64,000 nt of DNA from Culex pipiens pallens. Taxonomy: Eukaryota > Arthropoda > Insecta > Diptera > Culicidae. The DNA lies in assembly GCF_016801865.2 (NCBI RefSeq), contig NC_068939.1, positions 154,262,240-154,326,239 on the forward strand, read 5' to 3'. Of the stretch, positions 33,498 through 44,319 are shown piece after piece. Every line of letters begins with the position of its first letter. Position 1 is the stretch's first letter. The translations under genes were made by a program, and so were the position numbers. The notes below the pieces were generated by a model. It saw only the letters and a list, made by a program, of their open reading frames with translations. It was not told the DNA's origin and did not search any database.

Positions 33498-35410
33498 AGT
33501 AGTGCGGTGCCTGTGTGGACGCGCAGTCCTGTTTTTTCGTGTTATTTTCCGTCTCTTTTGTGTCGCTGTTCGAGTGCATGGGGTGATTGGTCATTATAAT
33601 TAAATTATGGCATCAGTAGTGCGATGCCTGTGTGGACGCGCAGTCCTGTTTTTTCGTGTTATTTTCCGTCTCTTTTGTGTCGCTGTTCGAGTGCATGGGG
33701 TGATTGGTCATTATAATTAAATAATGGCATCAGTAGTGCGGTGCCTGTGTGGACGCGCAGTCCTGTTTGTTCGTGTTATTTTCCGTCTCTTTTGTGTCGC
33801 TGTTCGAGTGCATGGGGTGATTGGTCATTATAATTAAACAATGGCATCAGTAGTGCGGTGCCTGTGTGGCACGCAGTCCTGTTTTTTCGTGTTATTTTCC
33901 TTCTCTTTTGTGTCGCTGTTCGAGTGCATGGGGTGATTGGTCATTATAATTAAATAATGGCATCAGTAGTGCGGTGCCTGTGTGGACGCGCAGTCCTGTT
34001 TTTTCGTGTTATTTTCCGTCTCTTTTGTGTCGCTGTTCGAGTGCATGGGGTGATTGGTCATTATAATTGAACAATGGCATCAGTAGTGCGGTGCCTGTGT
34101 GGACGCGCAGTCCTGTTTTTTCGTGTTATTTTCCGTCTCTTTTGTGTCGCTGTTCGAGTGCATGGGGTGATTGGTCATTATAATTAAATAATGGCATCAG
34201 TAGTGCGGTGCCTGTGTGGACGCGCAGTCCTGTTTGTTCGTGTTATTTTCCGTCTCTTTTGTGTCGCTGTTCGAGTGCATGGGGTGATTGGTCATTATAA
34301 TTAAACAATGGCATCAGTAGTGCGGTGCCTGTGTGGCACGCAGTCCTGTTTTTTCGTGTTATTTTCCTTCTCTTTTGTGTCGCTGTTCGAGTGCATGGGG
34401 TGATTGGTCATTATAATTGAACAATGGCATCAGTAGTGCGGTGCCTGTGTGGACGCGCAGTCCTGTTTTTTCGTGTTATTTTCCGTCTCTTTTGTGTCGC
34501 TGTTCGAGTGCATGGGGTGATTGGTCATTATAATTAAATTATGGCATCAGTAGTGCGATGCCTGTGTGGACGCGCAGTCCTGTTTTTTCGTGTTATTTTC
34601 CGTCTCTTTTGTGTCGCTGTTCGAGTGCATGGGGTGATTGGTCATTATAATTAAATAATGGCATCAGTAGTGCGGTGCCTGTGTGGACGCGCAGTCCTGT
34701 TTGTTCGTGTTATTTTCCGTCTCTTTTGTGTCGCTGTTCGAGTGCATGGGGTGATTGGTCATTATAATTAAACAATGGCATCAGTAGTGCGGTGCCTGTG
34801 TGGACGCGCAGTCCTGTTTTTTCGTGTTATTTTCCTTCTCTTTTGTGTCGCTGTTCGAGTGCATGGGGTGATTGGTCATTATAATTAAATAATGGCATCA
34901 GTAGTGCGGTGCCTGTGTGGACGCGCAGTCCTGTTTTTTCGTGTTATTTTCCGTCTCTTTTGTGTCGCTGTTCGAGTGCATGGGGTGATTGGTCATTATA
35001 ATTGAACAATGGCATCAGTAGTGCGGTGCCTGTGTGGACGCGCAGTCCTGTTTTTTCGTGTTATTTTCCGTCTCTTTTGTGTCGCTGTTCGAGTGCATGG
35101 GGTGATTGGTCATTATAATTAAATAATGGCATCAGTAGTGCGGTGCCTGTGTGGACGTGCAGTCCTGTTTGTACGTGTTATTTTCCGTCTCTTTTGTGTC
35201 GCTGTTCGAGTGCATGGGGTGATTGGTCATTATAATTAAATAATGGCATCAGTAGTGCGGTGCCTGTGTGGACGCGCAGTCCTGTTTTTTCGTGTTATTT
35301 TCCATCTCTTTTGTGTCGCTATTTGTGTACATGGGGTGATTGGATTTCTTCTGATTAGTGTTGTTTTCATCTCTTTTGTGTCGCTGTTTGTGTGCATGGG
35401 GTGATTGGTC
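33498..35410 (+). repeat. About 16 monomers of 117 bp, promoter-like
   Basis: Each monomer reads TCAGTAGTGCGGTGCCTG, TGTGGACGCGCAGTCCTG and then a conserved body with GCATGGGGTGATTGGTCATT. The element begins exactly at the A of TCAGT. From that A, AGTCC occupies +28 to +32, matching the DPE consensus. Two monomers (starting about 33848 and 34316) carry a 1-bp shorter GGCACGCAG. The last one to two units are degenerate. Confidence 0.92.
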
Positions 35411-35556
35411 TTCTTCTTCTTCTTTTTTTTTTTTCTTTATTTTTAGTTCGCGCGTTCGTTGGCCAATGAGTTTTTTTGTTCTCTTTACATAGTTTTCGAT
35501 AGAAACGATCCGAATTCTTTTTTTCGAGACAAGCAAGTCGTATTGCTGGATTAAGT

Positions 35557-35860
35557 CCTTTCTATATCATCGATGATCGGAAGGCACGCCGACGATTATG
35601 TTTTAAGGCTTATGATATAAAATCATTTTAATGAATAAAGCCCTTCTTACATCACCGTTGATCGGAAGGCACGCCGACGAAGAATTTCTGGAGGATCGCG
35701 GTCGAATTAATACTATATTTAAAATTCTAGATAGCTATCTTTCGGATTCGATTGTGAGTAGCGGGACTTCGCGGTTACTATGCAACGTGTTTTTGGAGTC
35801 TTTTTATATTTTAAATTTATAAGTCCTTCTTTTATCATCGTTGATAGGAAGGCACGCCGC
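35557..35860 (+). other. Three conserved stem-loop motifs in the LINE-like unit
   Basis: At 35557-35590, 35641-35675 and 35824-35860 the same pattern recurs. CCTTYC is followed by a spacer, ATCA, a four-base loop, TGAT, and then GGAAGGCACGCC. CCTTC can pair with GAAGG and ATCA with TGAT. The loop bases differ while the stems stay intact. Confidence 0.55.
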
Positions 35861-36550
35861 CGGTTAAGTTCGTTTAAGTTATTGTTTTAATTTCATTACA
35901 ATCGGTTACGTGGTGTCCTGTTTTCTTTTCGTTTATATTCGTTGATCGTAATAATTTATTCCAACTGGCAGCTTTAGTATTAACTCATCTACTATTTTTG
36001 ACATTTGCTCAAGTTATCTTAATTGTACCAACAGTAAAAATATACTGATAAGTCCAGCCCATAGCACTACCGCTCGGTTGGCACGCGTTCGATTAAAACA
36101 AACTTTTTAAATAATCAATTATTTATCTTTCCGCAGCCGGCTGCCTAAGATTTAAAATTTCAACCGATAAACAAAATGCTCATGGTCACATCACTGCCAC
36201 TCGTGAATCCTGACCTCATACCCATCTACTAACCCCCTCAAAACTCATGTGATACTTTGTCGGAGAAGCAGTCGATTGGGCGGTCTCTATCACTCAAGTA
36301 TCGGACTAACATTCCCATCCACTTCCCCGTGACCCTACCACTGGTCGTGGCCGGCGCCGGTATTGATCAGCATGATAGGGGCCTTTGAGAAGTTGCGAAG
36401 CGAGGAAAGATAGCACCCACTTATCTTCCACGGCTCGTGGATGTAACTTCTGGAGGTCCTGGTCAATAACGGAGTAGCAACTGCGGGTGGGCACCTATGC
36501 TTATGCTTATGCTTATGCTTATGCTAACATACTCAAACATTTAGTTATTG

Positions 36551-36799
36551 CAATATAGGTATCTAATGATCGAGATTTTTTTTATATGTTTCGAACGTAT
36601 TTTTTTAAGTACAATATTTTTTCCCAAAACTTCGAAAATGTACTGAAAATTTAGTTTTTTGAAATATGGGATCAAATGAGCGAGAATTTTTCGCAACTTT
36701 TGAAAGTAATAACTTTTTTAAAACGTTTTTGTCGAAAACAAATAGAAAAAATAAAAATTGAAATAATTACTATATGAGTATTACATGATTAGGAATTAG
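36551..36799. other. AT-rich spacer
   Basis: No gene or repeat is recognised. This is the flank shared with the LINE-like insertion target. Confidence 0.5.
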
Positions 36800-36803
36800 A
36801 CAT

Positions 36804-37536
36804 GGGTAATTCTCTACCAACTCACACGAAATCGGGAAAAGTTGCCCCGACCCCTCTTCGATTTGCGTGAAACTTTGTCCTAAGGGGTAACTTTTGTCCC
36901 TGATCACGAAACCGAGGTCCGTTTTTTGATATCTCGTGACGGAGGGGCGGTACGACCCCTTCAATTTTTGAACATGCGAAAAAAGAGGTGTTTTTCAACA
37001 ATTTGCAGCCTGAAACGGTGATGAGATAGAAATTTGATGTCAAAGGGACTTTTATGTAAAATTAGACGCCCGATTTGATGGCGTACTCAGAATTCCGAAT
37101 AAACGTATTTTTCATAAAAAAAAAAACACTAAAAAAGTTTTAAAAATTCTCCCATTTTCCGTTACTCGACTGTAAAAATTTTTGGAACATGTCATTTTAT
37201 GGGAAATTTAATGTACTTTTCGAATCTACATTGTCTCAGAAGGGTCATTTTTTCATTTAGAACAAAATTTTTCATTTTAAAATTTCGTGTTTTTTCTAAC
37301 TTTGCAGGGTTATTTTTTAGAGTGTAACAATGTTGTACAAAGTTGTAGAGCAGACAATTATAAAAATTTTGATATATAGACATAAGGGGTTTGCTTATAA
37401 ACATCACGAGTTATCGCGATTTTACGAAAAAAAGTTTTGAAAAAGTTACTTTTTGCGTTTCTCTTTGTTTCGTCGTCCGTGTCTGTCGCGGGTGACCATG
37501 AATGGCCATGATCGATGACGACCAACTTTTTCAAAA
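36804..37536. mobile_element. Foldback family 2, one arm plus centre
   Basis: It starts GGGTAATTCTCTACC and follows the left arm through the centre CCATGATCGATGACGACC. It then stops at a T run near 37536. A decayed right-arm remnant with AGAGGGGTCGGGACAAC is at about 37715-37895, separated by unrelated sequence. Confidence 0.8.
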
Positions 37537-38102
37537 CTTTTTTTTTTTTTTTGGGGCGTGGTTATTGTTAATTTTTGGGGTGAGCAGACCTGATTTTTTC
37601 TTCGGTACATGCTTTTTGTGTACACGTATTCTCATCCAATATTACATGCTCTTGCTCACAAAGGTGATGTGCATGGTTTTGCATGCGATTTTACCATCGG
37701 ATTTTTTGCTGTGTACAAATTATTGAAAAACATGTCTTTATTCGCATATTCAAAAATGAAAGGGGTCTTACCGCCCCACCGTCACGAGATATAAAAAATG
37801 GACCACGAATCCGTGATCAGGCACCAAAATTACTCCTAAGAACAAAGTTTCACCCATATCAAGAGGGGTCGGGACAACTTTTTCCGATTTCATGTGACAT
37901 TTTCGAAAAAAGGTAGTTTTGTGAAAGTTTTCAGTTTCCATTTTACAGAATTCCTTGTAATCCATTTCCGAGGAAGGATTTTTAATCAATTTTTGGATTC
38001 CTCAGACAAATCGTGGATATTTTTATTATGATTATGACGCGTATTTATGATGAGAAGATGGCATGATTCATCATTACGGATCAACTCTTAGATTGTTAAC
38101 CT

Positions 38103-38172
38103 TGTGATGGCCGAAGGATTAGCGTCCCAGACCACCAATGTAAAGGTGTGGGTTCGAATCCCACCTGTTTCA
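38103..38172 (+). other. tRNA-like SINE head or pseudo-tRNA
   Basis: Box A-like TGGCCGAAGGATTAGC and box B GGTTCGAATCCC are correctly spaced, and TGTGG/CCACC T-arm pairing is partial. No SINE body is recognised behind it. Confidence 0.45.
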
Positions 38173-38174
38173 AG

Positions 38175-40539
38175 TCATATTTTGTGCTTTTTTTTCATTT
38201 TCAAAATCCAAGTTTAATAGGACTTATCGGGATTTGATCCCTGATCCTGCATTCATTACACAATCGAAAAGATCTGACCTAAAAATTTCACAGAAAAATC
38301 GGCTCGATCTTTTAATTCAATTATCGCATATTAAGCTCCAACACTACTCTAAAATGTTTCCAAAATTATATTATCACTTACAGCTTCGAAAAATTACCAC
38401 CACTAACATGATAATGTTCCATGCCGCAAAAAAATTGCATCCAACCACCACTCGATAATTTGTACAATAAAGAGCAACGCACTTATATGGTAATGTCACC
38501 GCGTCCGTCACATCCCCGATGACGAGCCGTTTTCGTCGTTTTCTTCTCCAAAGTATGAATCCCACATGAATCTCCACCAGAAGTTACAAAAACCGCCACA
38601 AAAGTGTACGGTTACCGGTTTCCCTCAACCGGAGAGTCCCTTAAAAGGAACGGTGGCAGCTACCTCGGAGGCACACTACACGACGGGCCGGCGACCTCAA
38701 AAAAGGGCATCCGGCGAAATTATTACAATTAACGTTGATGTTTTATTACGGCAGTCACTTTCGCAAAGTTTCGGCTGTTGAAGAGCTTTCTTCGGGGCGG
38801 AGCAGAATGTCCGGAATTTGCATTCGAAGCGGCGGCTGGAAACTGGTTTGCAGGACTGTTGGTCGTGGTTGAAACCGAACATTTTTTTTTTTAGCTGGAT
38901 GTAGATCTCTAGGTAGACAAGGCAGTTCTGCATTCGGGGCACGGCTCAGGTGTTCGCAAACTCCAGCAGCGCAACCGGTTATTCCTCTAACCCAGTTGCA
39001 CCCAAAAAGAGTCTTCTAACGAAAACATCAACTGTTCAAAAGTTTCTTCCTCTTGAGAATCGAACTCAAGCTGTTTGGTCGACAATCATTCTCATTACCA
39101 CAACGCTACAATCTGTTTTTAATTGTATTGGTGAGCGCAGCGCTGTACGATCATCATGACACCGTTTGTCAGACTTTCCTCGTTTGGGTGTACGACGGTG
39201 CGGCGGCGATCGAATTAGAATGTGCTACACGGTCTACGGAGGCAGCCATTGCAAAAATTTTGCTTAATTGCCACTACCTAGAGTTGAACGCCAGTTTCGC
39301 TACCTCGAGCAGTCTTTCCTGGCGAGGTGACCTACAAAACTCATTCGAGTCAACCCTTGACGTAATGGACCAGAACGTCGATTCTCTTTAAAAGGAAGAA
39401 AGTTACACAAACGTCCGCTGAGGCAGAACAAAGCTGGTTGCTCCAGAATCAACATCGATAATGGTCGTGGAGAGGGCTTTCCGAACAAGGTAATCCCGCA
39501 ACCTCGTCACGCTCGTCGTTCTATGCGCGAAGGAGAAATGCAAATCCGACCAAAAACCGAGCGCAGAACGTGACGTTCTGCGACGTATAGCATTGATCGA
39601 TGTCGACGTCGAACTCCGGCAAAAAGGTCGGGAACCTCGGAGCGACGGCGCTGATTGAGATGTCTAGCTTGAGAGGAGAATCACCAAACATGGACGCCGA
39701 GTTGAGGTTCTGACCAATGTGGTGTTTCAATGGGGGTCGAGGATGACCCCCGAAGTGTCACGTGGTGAACAGGTCTGTGGGTCAGTGACGATGTAAAACG
39801 CATCGTGGTTTGACCATAAAAAATGATTTATTTGAAGAACCTAGCGCTGTTCTGTGAAGTTTGACGAAGTAATTTAGAACCAATAAAATTGGTTTGCATG
39901 GTTCGATGCAGGCGAAATCGTTGGAAATAAAAGCAAAGGCATAAAACCAAGTGAATGAAACAGAATCTAATAAAAAGTAAAAAACCACACAATTTGACGT
40001 TTTATTGCTTCCATACCTTGCCAATTGCTATACTTTTTGTGCATTGCGGGCACGTAGCTGTTGCACGCAGAATCATCGAAAGAGTGGAGTTTGACAATTG
40101 CTGTAGTTCACACTCGTTGCACAAAATCAAATTTTACTCAACGAATGCGACTCATTGCAAAGCTCGATTTTTCCAGCACTCGTCGTATTAACCCAACTCG
40201 GTAAACACCATTGGATATATTTACGACTCATTTTGGATTTCTATACCTATTCAGAGCGTAAAAGTCAAACTGGACTACGCTTGTTTTTGATTTAAGTGTA
40301 CAACCTAAAACAAACCCGCAAGAAATTACGCTAACCCAGTTCAATTTAAAACCTTTTGTTCTCGCCCATAACATAACCTCATTTCGCCGCGGCGGCACAT
40401 CAACACACATAAAATCGTTCTGATAACGTACACTTGCACGGTCTCAACGGGTCATCCCGCGCTGATCGCGTCGTCGTCGTCGTCGTCACAACGACCAGCA
40501 AGGGTTAATCGCTCGATCAGTCGAACACCAGCCACGGTC
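38175..40539. other. Upstream region of the peptidase gene
   Basis: The composition is more balanced than in the repeat regions. It may hold regulatory sequence for the gene at 40540. A minus-strand frame at about 39600-39400 contains a short protease-like motif, possibly a retroelement relic. A small repeat at about 40085-40190 resembles the palindromic element at 46334-46450. A TCAGTC initiator-like motif at 40517-40522 lies 23 bases before the start codon, with no TATA box. Confidence 0.45.
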
Positions 40540-42475
40540 ATGGGAACACAACGACGTATCAAGTGGGTACTGCCGCTGCTAGCGCTAGTGACGCTTCCGG
40601 AAGCTCGCGCCGGAATTTTGGACAACCGCATCGATCCGGTGTGCGATCTGCCGGATACGCTGGTTCGGGAGATCCAGGGTTATCAACCGATCGTGAATGG
40701 GATTGTGAGCAGGATTTTCGAGGGGGACTTTGCTGGGAAGACATGGGACAGCCTGTCGGAACTGGTGGACACGTTCGGGGCGCGGTTGGCGGGTTCGGAA
40801 CAGCTGGAGAAGGCGATCGATTACGTGATTGACGGGATGAAGCGCGATGGGTTGGAAAACGTCCACACGGAGAACGCTAGCGTGCCGCATTGGGTCAGAG
40901 GGTTTGAAAGTGCTCAGCTGGTGGCTCCGTTCAAGAAGAATCTACCGCTGTTGGGACTGGGAACGACTGTCGGGACTCCACGAGGAGGTATCATCGCGGA
41001 TGTGATCGCGGTCGAGTCGTTCAAGGAGTTCGAAGCGTTCACCCCCGAACAGGTCAAGGGCAAGATCGTGGTGTTTGTACCTCCGTGGCAAGGTTATGGT
41101 AAAACTGTGGCATACCGAAGTCACGGAGCATCGGTAGCGGCCAAAAAGGGAGCCGCGGCCACGTTGATCCGATCGATCACGCCGTTCTCGATAGGATCGC
41201 CTCACACGGGAGTTCAGGACTACGAGGACGGTGTACGGAAGATTCCGACGGCCTGCATCACCGTGGAGGATGCCGAAATGATCCTGCGAAAGTATCGCAG
41301 AGGTGAAACCCTCACGATACACCTGGAGATGGAGGATCGCAACCTGGAGCCGTTCATCTCGCGGAACACGATCGCAGAACTAGTGGGAACAACTTACCAG
41401 AACAATCAAGTTGTGGTAGTGTCTGGTCACCTGGACAGCTGGGACGTCGGAGTGGGCGCCATGGATGACGGCGGAGGAGCGTTGATCTCGTGGAAGGCGC
41501 TGACCTACCTGAAGGCCATGGGATTCAGGCCACGACGCACGATTCGGGCGATCCTGTGGACCGGCGAAGAGTTGGGACCAGCGATGGCATAATCATCATC
41601 AAAAGAAAATCTCTGGACGTTCATCAAGAGAAAAAATCCGAAGGGAGCATGGATCTCCTCTCTCGCGCACGAAAGATCGGTAAAAAGAATCGAAAAAAAA
41701 CATCATCTTGATTATTCGGCGGAACATCTTTTTCACTACTACACTTGCAAGTGTTACGTCACACGTCGAAAAATTACCTGGCACATTTTGTAGATGGGCA
41801 ATGTGTGTAAACAAAGTGAAATAAATATTATTAAGTGATGTTGACAAGGAAATTCACAAAAATCATCAGAAGATTGATTTTCTTGGAGAATTTCGGGAGC
41901 GATTTTCTTTTGCGTGATTTGCCTCCTCTCTCTTTCGCGGTTGAAGAAAGTTCGCAAGCGAAATTGTTTGTTTTGCGATTATTCCATCCCTGGTTGGGAC
42001 TGTGGGGTGGACAAGCATACCGCGAAGCTCACCAGGCAAACGAAAAGGAAGAGTTTAACTTCTTCTTCGAATCGGACATCGGGACGTTCGAACAGAAAGG
42101 ATTGGATTTCTCCGGCAACAAAGAAGCGGAGTGCATCTTCCGGGAGGTTGTCAAGTACATTTTTCATTTGTTTCCCAAAAACCACTCACTAATCAAAGCA
42201 CCCCTCCTGACAGGTTAATGACCCCGCTGAACGCCACCGAGTTCGAGACGCCCACCGACGGAGGGCCGGACATTAGCCACTGGACCAGCCGGGGATTTCC
42301 CGGGGCGTCGCTGATCAACAAGAATGAAAAGTACTTCTGGTTCCACCATTCCGCCGGGGATAGCATGGCGGTCGAGGATCCGCGCAACTTGGACAAGTGC
42401 GTCGCGCTGTGGGCGGCGGCCGCGTACGTTGTGGCCGATCTGAGCGTGCCGATGCCGAAGGATGTTAAGGGATGA
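40540..42475 (+). CDS. CPQ: Carboxypeptidase Q-like M28 metallopeptidase, interrupted by a MITE
   Basis: This is a secreted or lysosomal-type zinc dipeptidase of the M28 family, known to cleave unsubstituted dipeptides. Coding segments are 40540-41578, 42001-42154 and 42214-42475. Together they give 484 codons, close to the family's usual 470. The start gives a signal peptide, with basic residues near the N-terminus (RR then K) followed by a hydrophobic core to about residue 24. A PA-like domain lies near residues 150-230. Metal and catalytic motifs are GHLDSWDVG (H297), AMDDGGG (D309), TGEE (E343/E344), ESD (D372) and FHH (H442/H443). Codon 347 is split by the hAT MITE at 41579-41992. In unspliced form the frame ends at codon 350, losing the last third. 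A 59-bp GT-AG intron separates the last two segments. AATAAA follows at 42587. The family call is very sure; whether this allele works is open. Confidence 0.95.
41571..42000. repeat. 8-bp target site duplication around the MITE
   Basis: GTTGGGAC occurs at 41571-41578 and 41993-42000. Keeping only one copy gives the codons for E-E-L-G-L-W-G-G, the conserved run at this point in carboxypeptidase Q proteins. Confidence 0.95.
41579..41992. mobile_element. 414-bp hAT-type MITE inside the peptidase exon
   Basis: The terminal inverted repeats CAGCGATGGCATAATC (41579-41594) and GATTATTCCATCCCTG (41977-41992) match at 14 of 16 bases and begin CAG as in hAT elements. The 8-bp duplication fits the same superfamily. 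The interior encodes no transposase. Its right part has a pyrimidine tract (CCTCCTCTCTCTTTCGCGG) followed by AG dinucleotides at 41946 and 41950, so it could serve as an acceptor region. Confidence 0.93.
42155..42213 (+). other. 59-bp intron of the peptidase gene
   Basis: The donor GTACATTT follows GTTGTCAA and the acceptor CTGACAG precedes GTTAATGACC. The join gives V-V-K-L-M-T-P-L-N, matching the family. The length is typical of small insect introns. Confidence 0.9.
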
Positions 42476-42586
42476 TTGGTTCGAGGGTTGAAATGTGCCT
42501 GCAGGAAGCAATTATCGAAGAACAGAAAGAATTTAAACATTTTTTACTGAGTAGAAATAAGCTGTGAACCGACAACATATAAATCA

Positions 42587-42592
42587 AATAAA
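42587..42592 (+). terminator. Poly(A) signal of the peptidase gene
   Basis: AATAAA lies 112 bases after the stop codon in AT-rich DNA, the first canonical signal downstream. Confidence 0.65.
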
Positions 42593-42599
42593 TAATGTA

Positions 42600-42978
42600 G
42601 AATAATTAAGTTTTATATTTTTTGTTTGGTTCAACTTTATAATTCTTGCGAAGTGACATTATAGCCTCAAAAATTTTTCACGCAATTCAACACTTGTGGA
42701 AGCGAGTTTTTTTCCTAGAAGTGCAACAGTTGAGTAAGAGAGCAACTCAAAGCAAAGGAGAAAAGAGAGAAGGGAGTTGCTCACTTGCTCACTGTCTTAC
42801 CCCAAAGTTTCTACCTCCCAAATGGGGCAAATTGGGAATTCAATTCTAGCCATGCTTTTGCTCTGTATTGAGAACGTTTAGAACAGTTTGTTAAAATTGA
42901 TTAGAATCGTTTCATTATTGTACACCAGAAGGACGGAAATGAGAAAAAGTGGTCGTTAATTACTTGTAACAGAGAATA
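42600..42978. other. Spacer downstream of the peptidase gene
   Basis: It holds a GAGCAACTC/GAGTTGCTC inverted pair (about 42738-42783) around a purine-rich loop and is otherwise unassigned. Confidence 0.45.
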
Positions 42979-43417
42979 CAGTCCAGACTCGATTGTCTGA
43001 AGGCCTTGAAAAAAAATATACTTCGGATAATCGAATCACAAAAAATGACTGTCTTATTTTTGATTGATGAGCTCAAGTGTGACCCATTAACTACTCCAAA
43101 GTGATTAAAAGTGTTTAATTCTAAGATAGCGGCAAAAATGACAATGATTAATTTATTTATTTATTTGTCTTCGACTGTTCGAGACTGTTTTCTAACATCT
43201 AATTATCTTCTTGAAACTAACTAAATATTGAAAAATTGTATTTATTGGTTTTTAGACATTCAAACATTCAAACTTGACTAAAATCGGGTCGCAGAAACTA
43301 AATTTGATGTCAAAACCAAAAAAAAAATTATCGTGGTTCGATTATCCGAAGATTCATACAAACCATCAATAATAGAACTTCGGACAATCGAGGCTTCGGA
43401 TAATCGAGTCTGGACTG
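42979..43417. mobile_element. 439-bp TA-flanked MITE, GATTATCCGAAG family
   Basis: The ends CAGTCCAGACTCGATT and AATCGAGTCTGGACTG are inverted repeats bordered by TA (42977-42978, 43418-43419). GATTATCCGAAG recurs inside the terminal regions. The pattern suggests a pogo or Tc1/mariner derivative. Related pieces lie at 19.6, 46.8, 50.4-51.1 and 58.0 kb. Confidence 0.8.
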
Positions 43418-43419
43418 TA

Positions 43420-44315
43420 CTCAAACTTGACAAAAACTGGGTGGCCTCCAGATTTCGATTTTCAAATTCCCGAGTTTTCCGGTTTGCTTTTACATTTTTA
43501 CATAAAAAAACTTGAAAAGGCATACACAACAAAACTCCGTTTGTTTTAGATTATTAAAAAAATCTTTACTGGAAAGCAGGAAATTGCTATGTTTTGAAAA
43601 CATTTTCATTTAAAAATTAAAAAATTAGATTGAAATTTTTTTATAAAAAGCATGAGAATTTTTTTTAAATTTGCGATTTCTAAGATTTTTTTCTAGGCTG
43701 AAACAGATGCCTTGAAACTATTTTTTCTGATCAATTTTTTGATCTTAGGCACAATGTAGAAAAGTTATTTCAAAAATCAAGCTTTAAAAATTACCCGTTT
43801 TTCTTTTTTAACACAAAACGAAATTGAGCAAAATAACAATTTTTGAATTTGTTTAGTTACTGAAAATACTTTTTTCCGATTTTTTACACAAGATGGTCAA
43901 CATTAGTTTTGTAGTTCTTCGATTTTTTGAACAAAACTTTATTTGCGAGAAATTGAAAATAAAGTCAAACATTTTTAACTTAAATTTCCGAAAAATTTCT
44001 AATTTAAAGCCGAAATTTCAAAACTCAGTTTTTATGATTGTTTGTAAAAAAGTAAAGTTATTTCATCATAAAAAACTTAAAAAAATGTTTCGAAGATCCC
44101 AGTATGCTTAAAAAAATCTAAAATTCAAAAGATGTTTAAATGAACCCAAACATGTTAAAAATGATTTTAAACGCAGGGGAATACATTTTAAATCAATTTC
44201 AGCTGTTTGCACTTAAATTTTCATTGAAATTTAGAAGTTTTTTGAAAAAATATTTTTTTGCCCCCTTATTTTGCGGGCCAATTTTGAACATTATATAACT
44301 TTATATGAACTTTAT
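43420..44315. other. AT-rich unassigned DNA
   Basis: It is dense in A and T runs. The 72-codon frame at 43893-44111 is low-complexity and matches nothing known to me. Confidence 0.5.
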
Positions 44316-44319
44316 ATAA

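Larger units (their letters stand above)
33498..36525 (+). mobile_element. Non-autonomous LINE-like retroposon with tandem 5' monomers
   Basis: A 25-bp target duplication (AACATAC...TTATTG) borders the unit at 33461-33497 and 36526-36550. The left copy contains an extra 12-bp TCAAACATTTAG. The 5' part is a monomer array and a 1.1-kb unique part follows. The 3' end is a (TTATGC)n tail, as in non-LTR retrotransposons. No reverse transcriptase is encoded, so it must use a partner LINE. The last 340 bases match 52140-52490. Confidence 0.8.

Noticed and set aside
41835..42218. 127-codon frame starting inside the MITE
   Set aside because: It is the peptidase reading frame extended backward into the MITE. 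It is not a separate gene.
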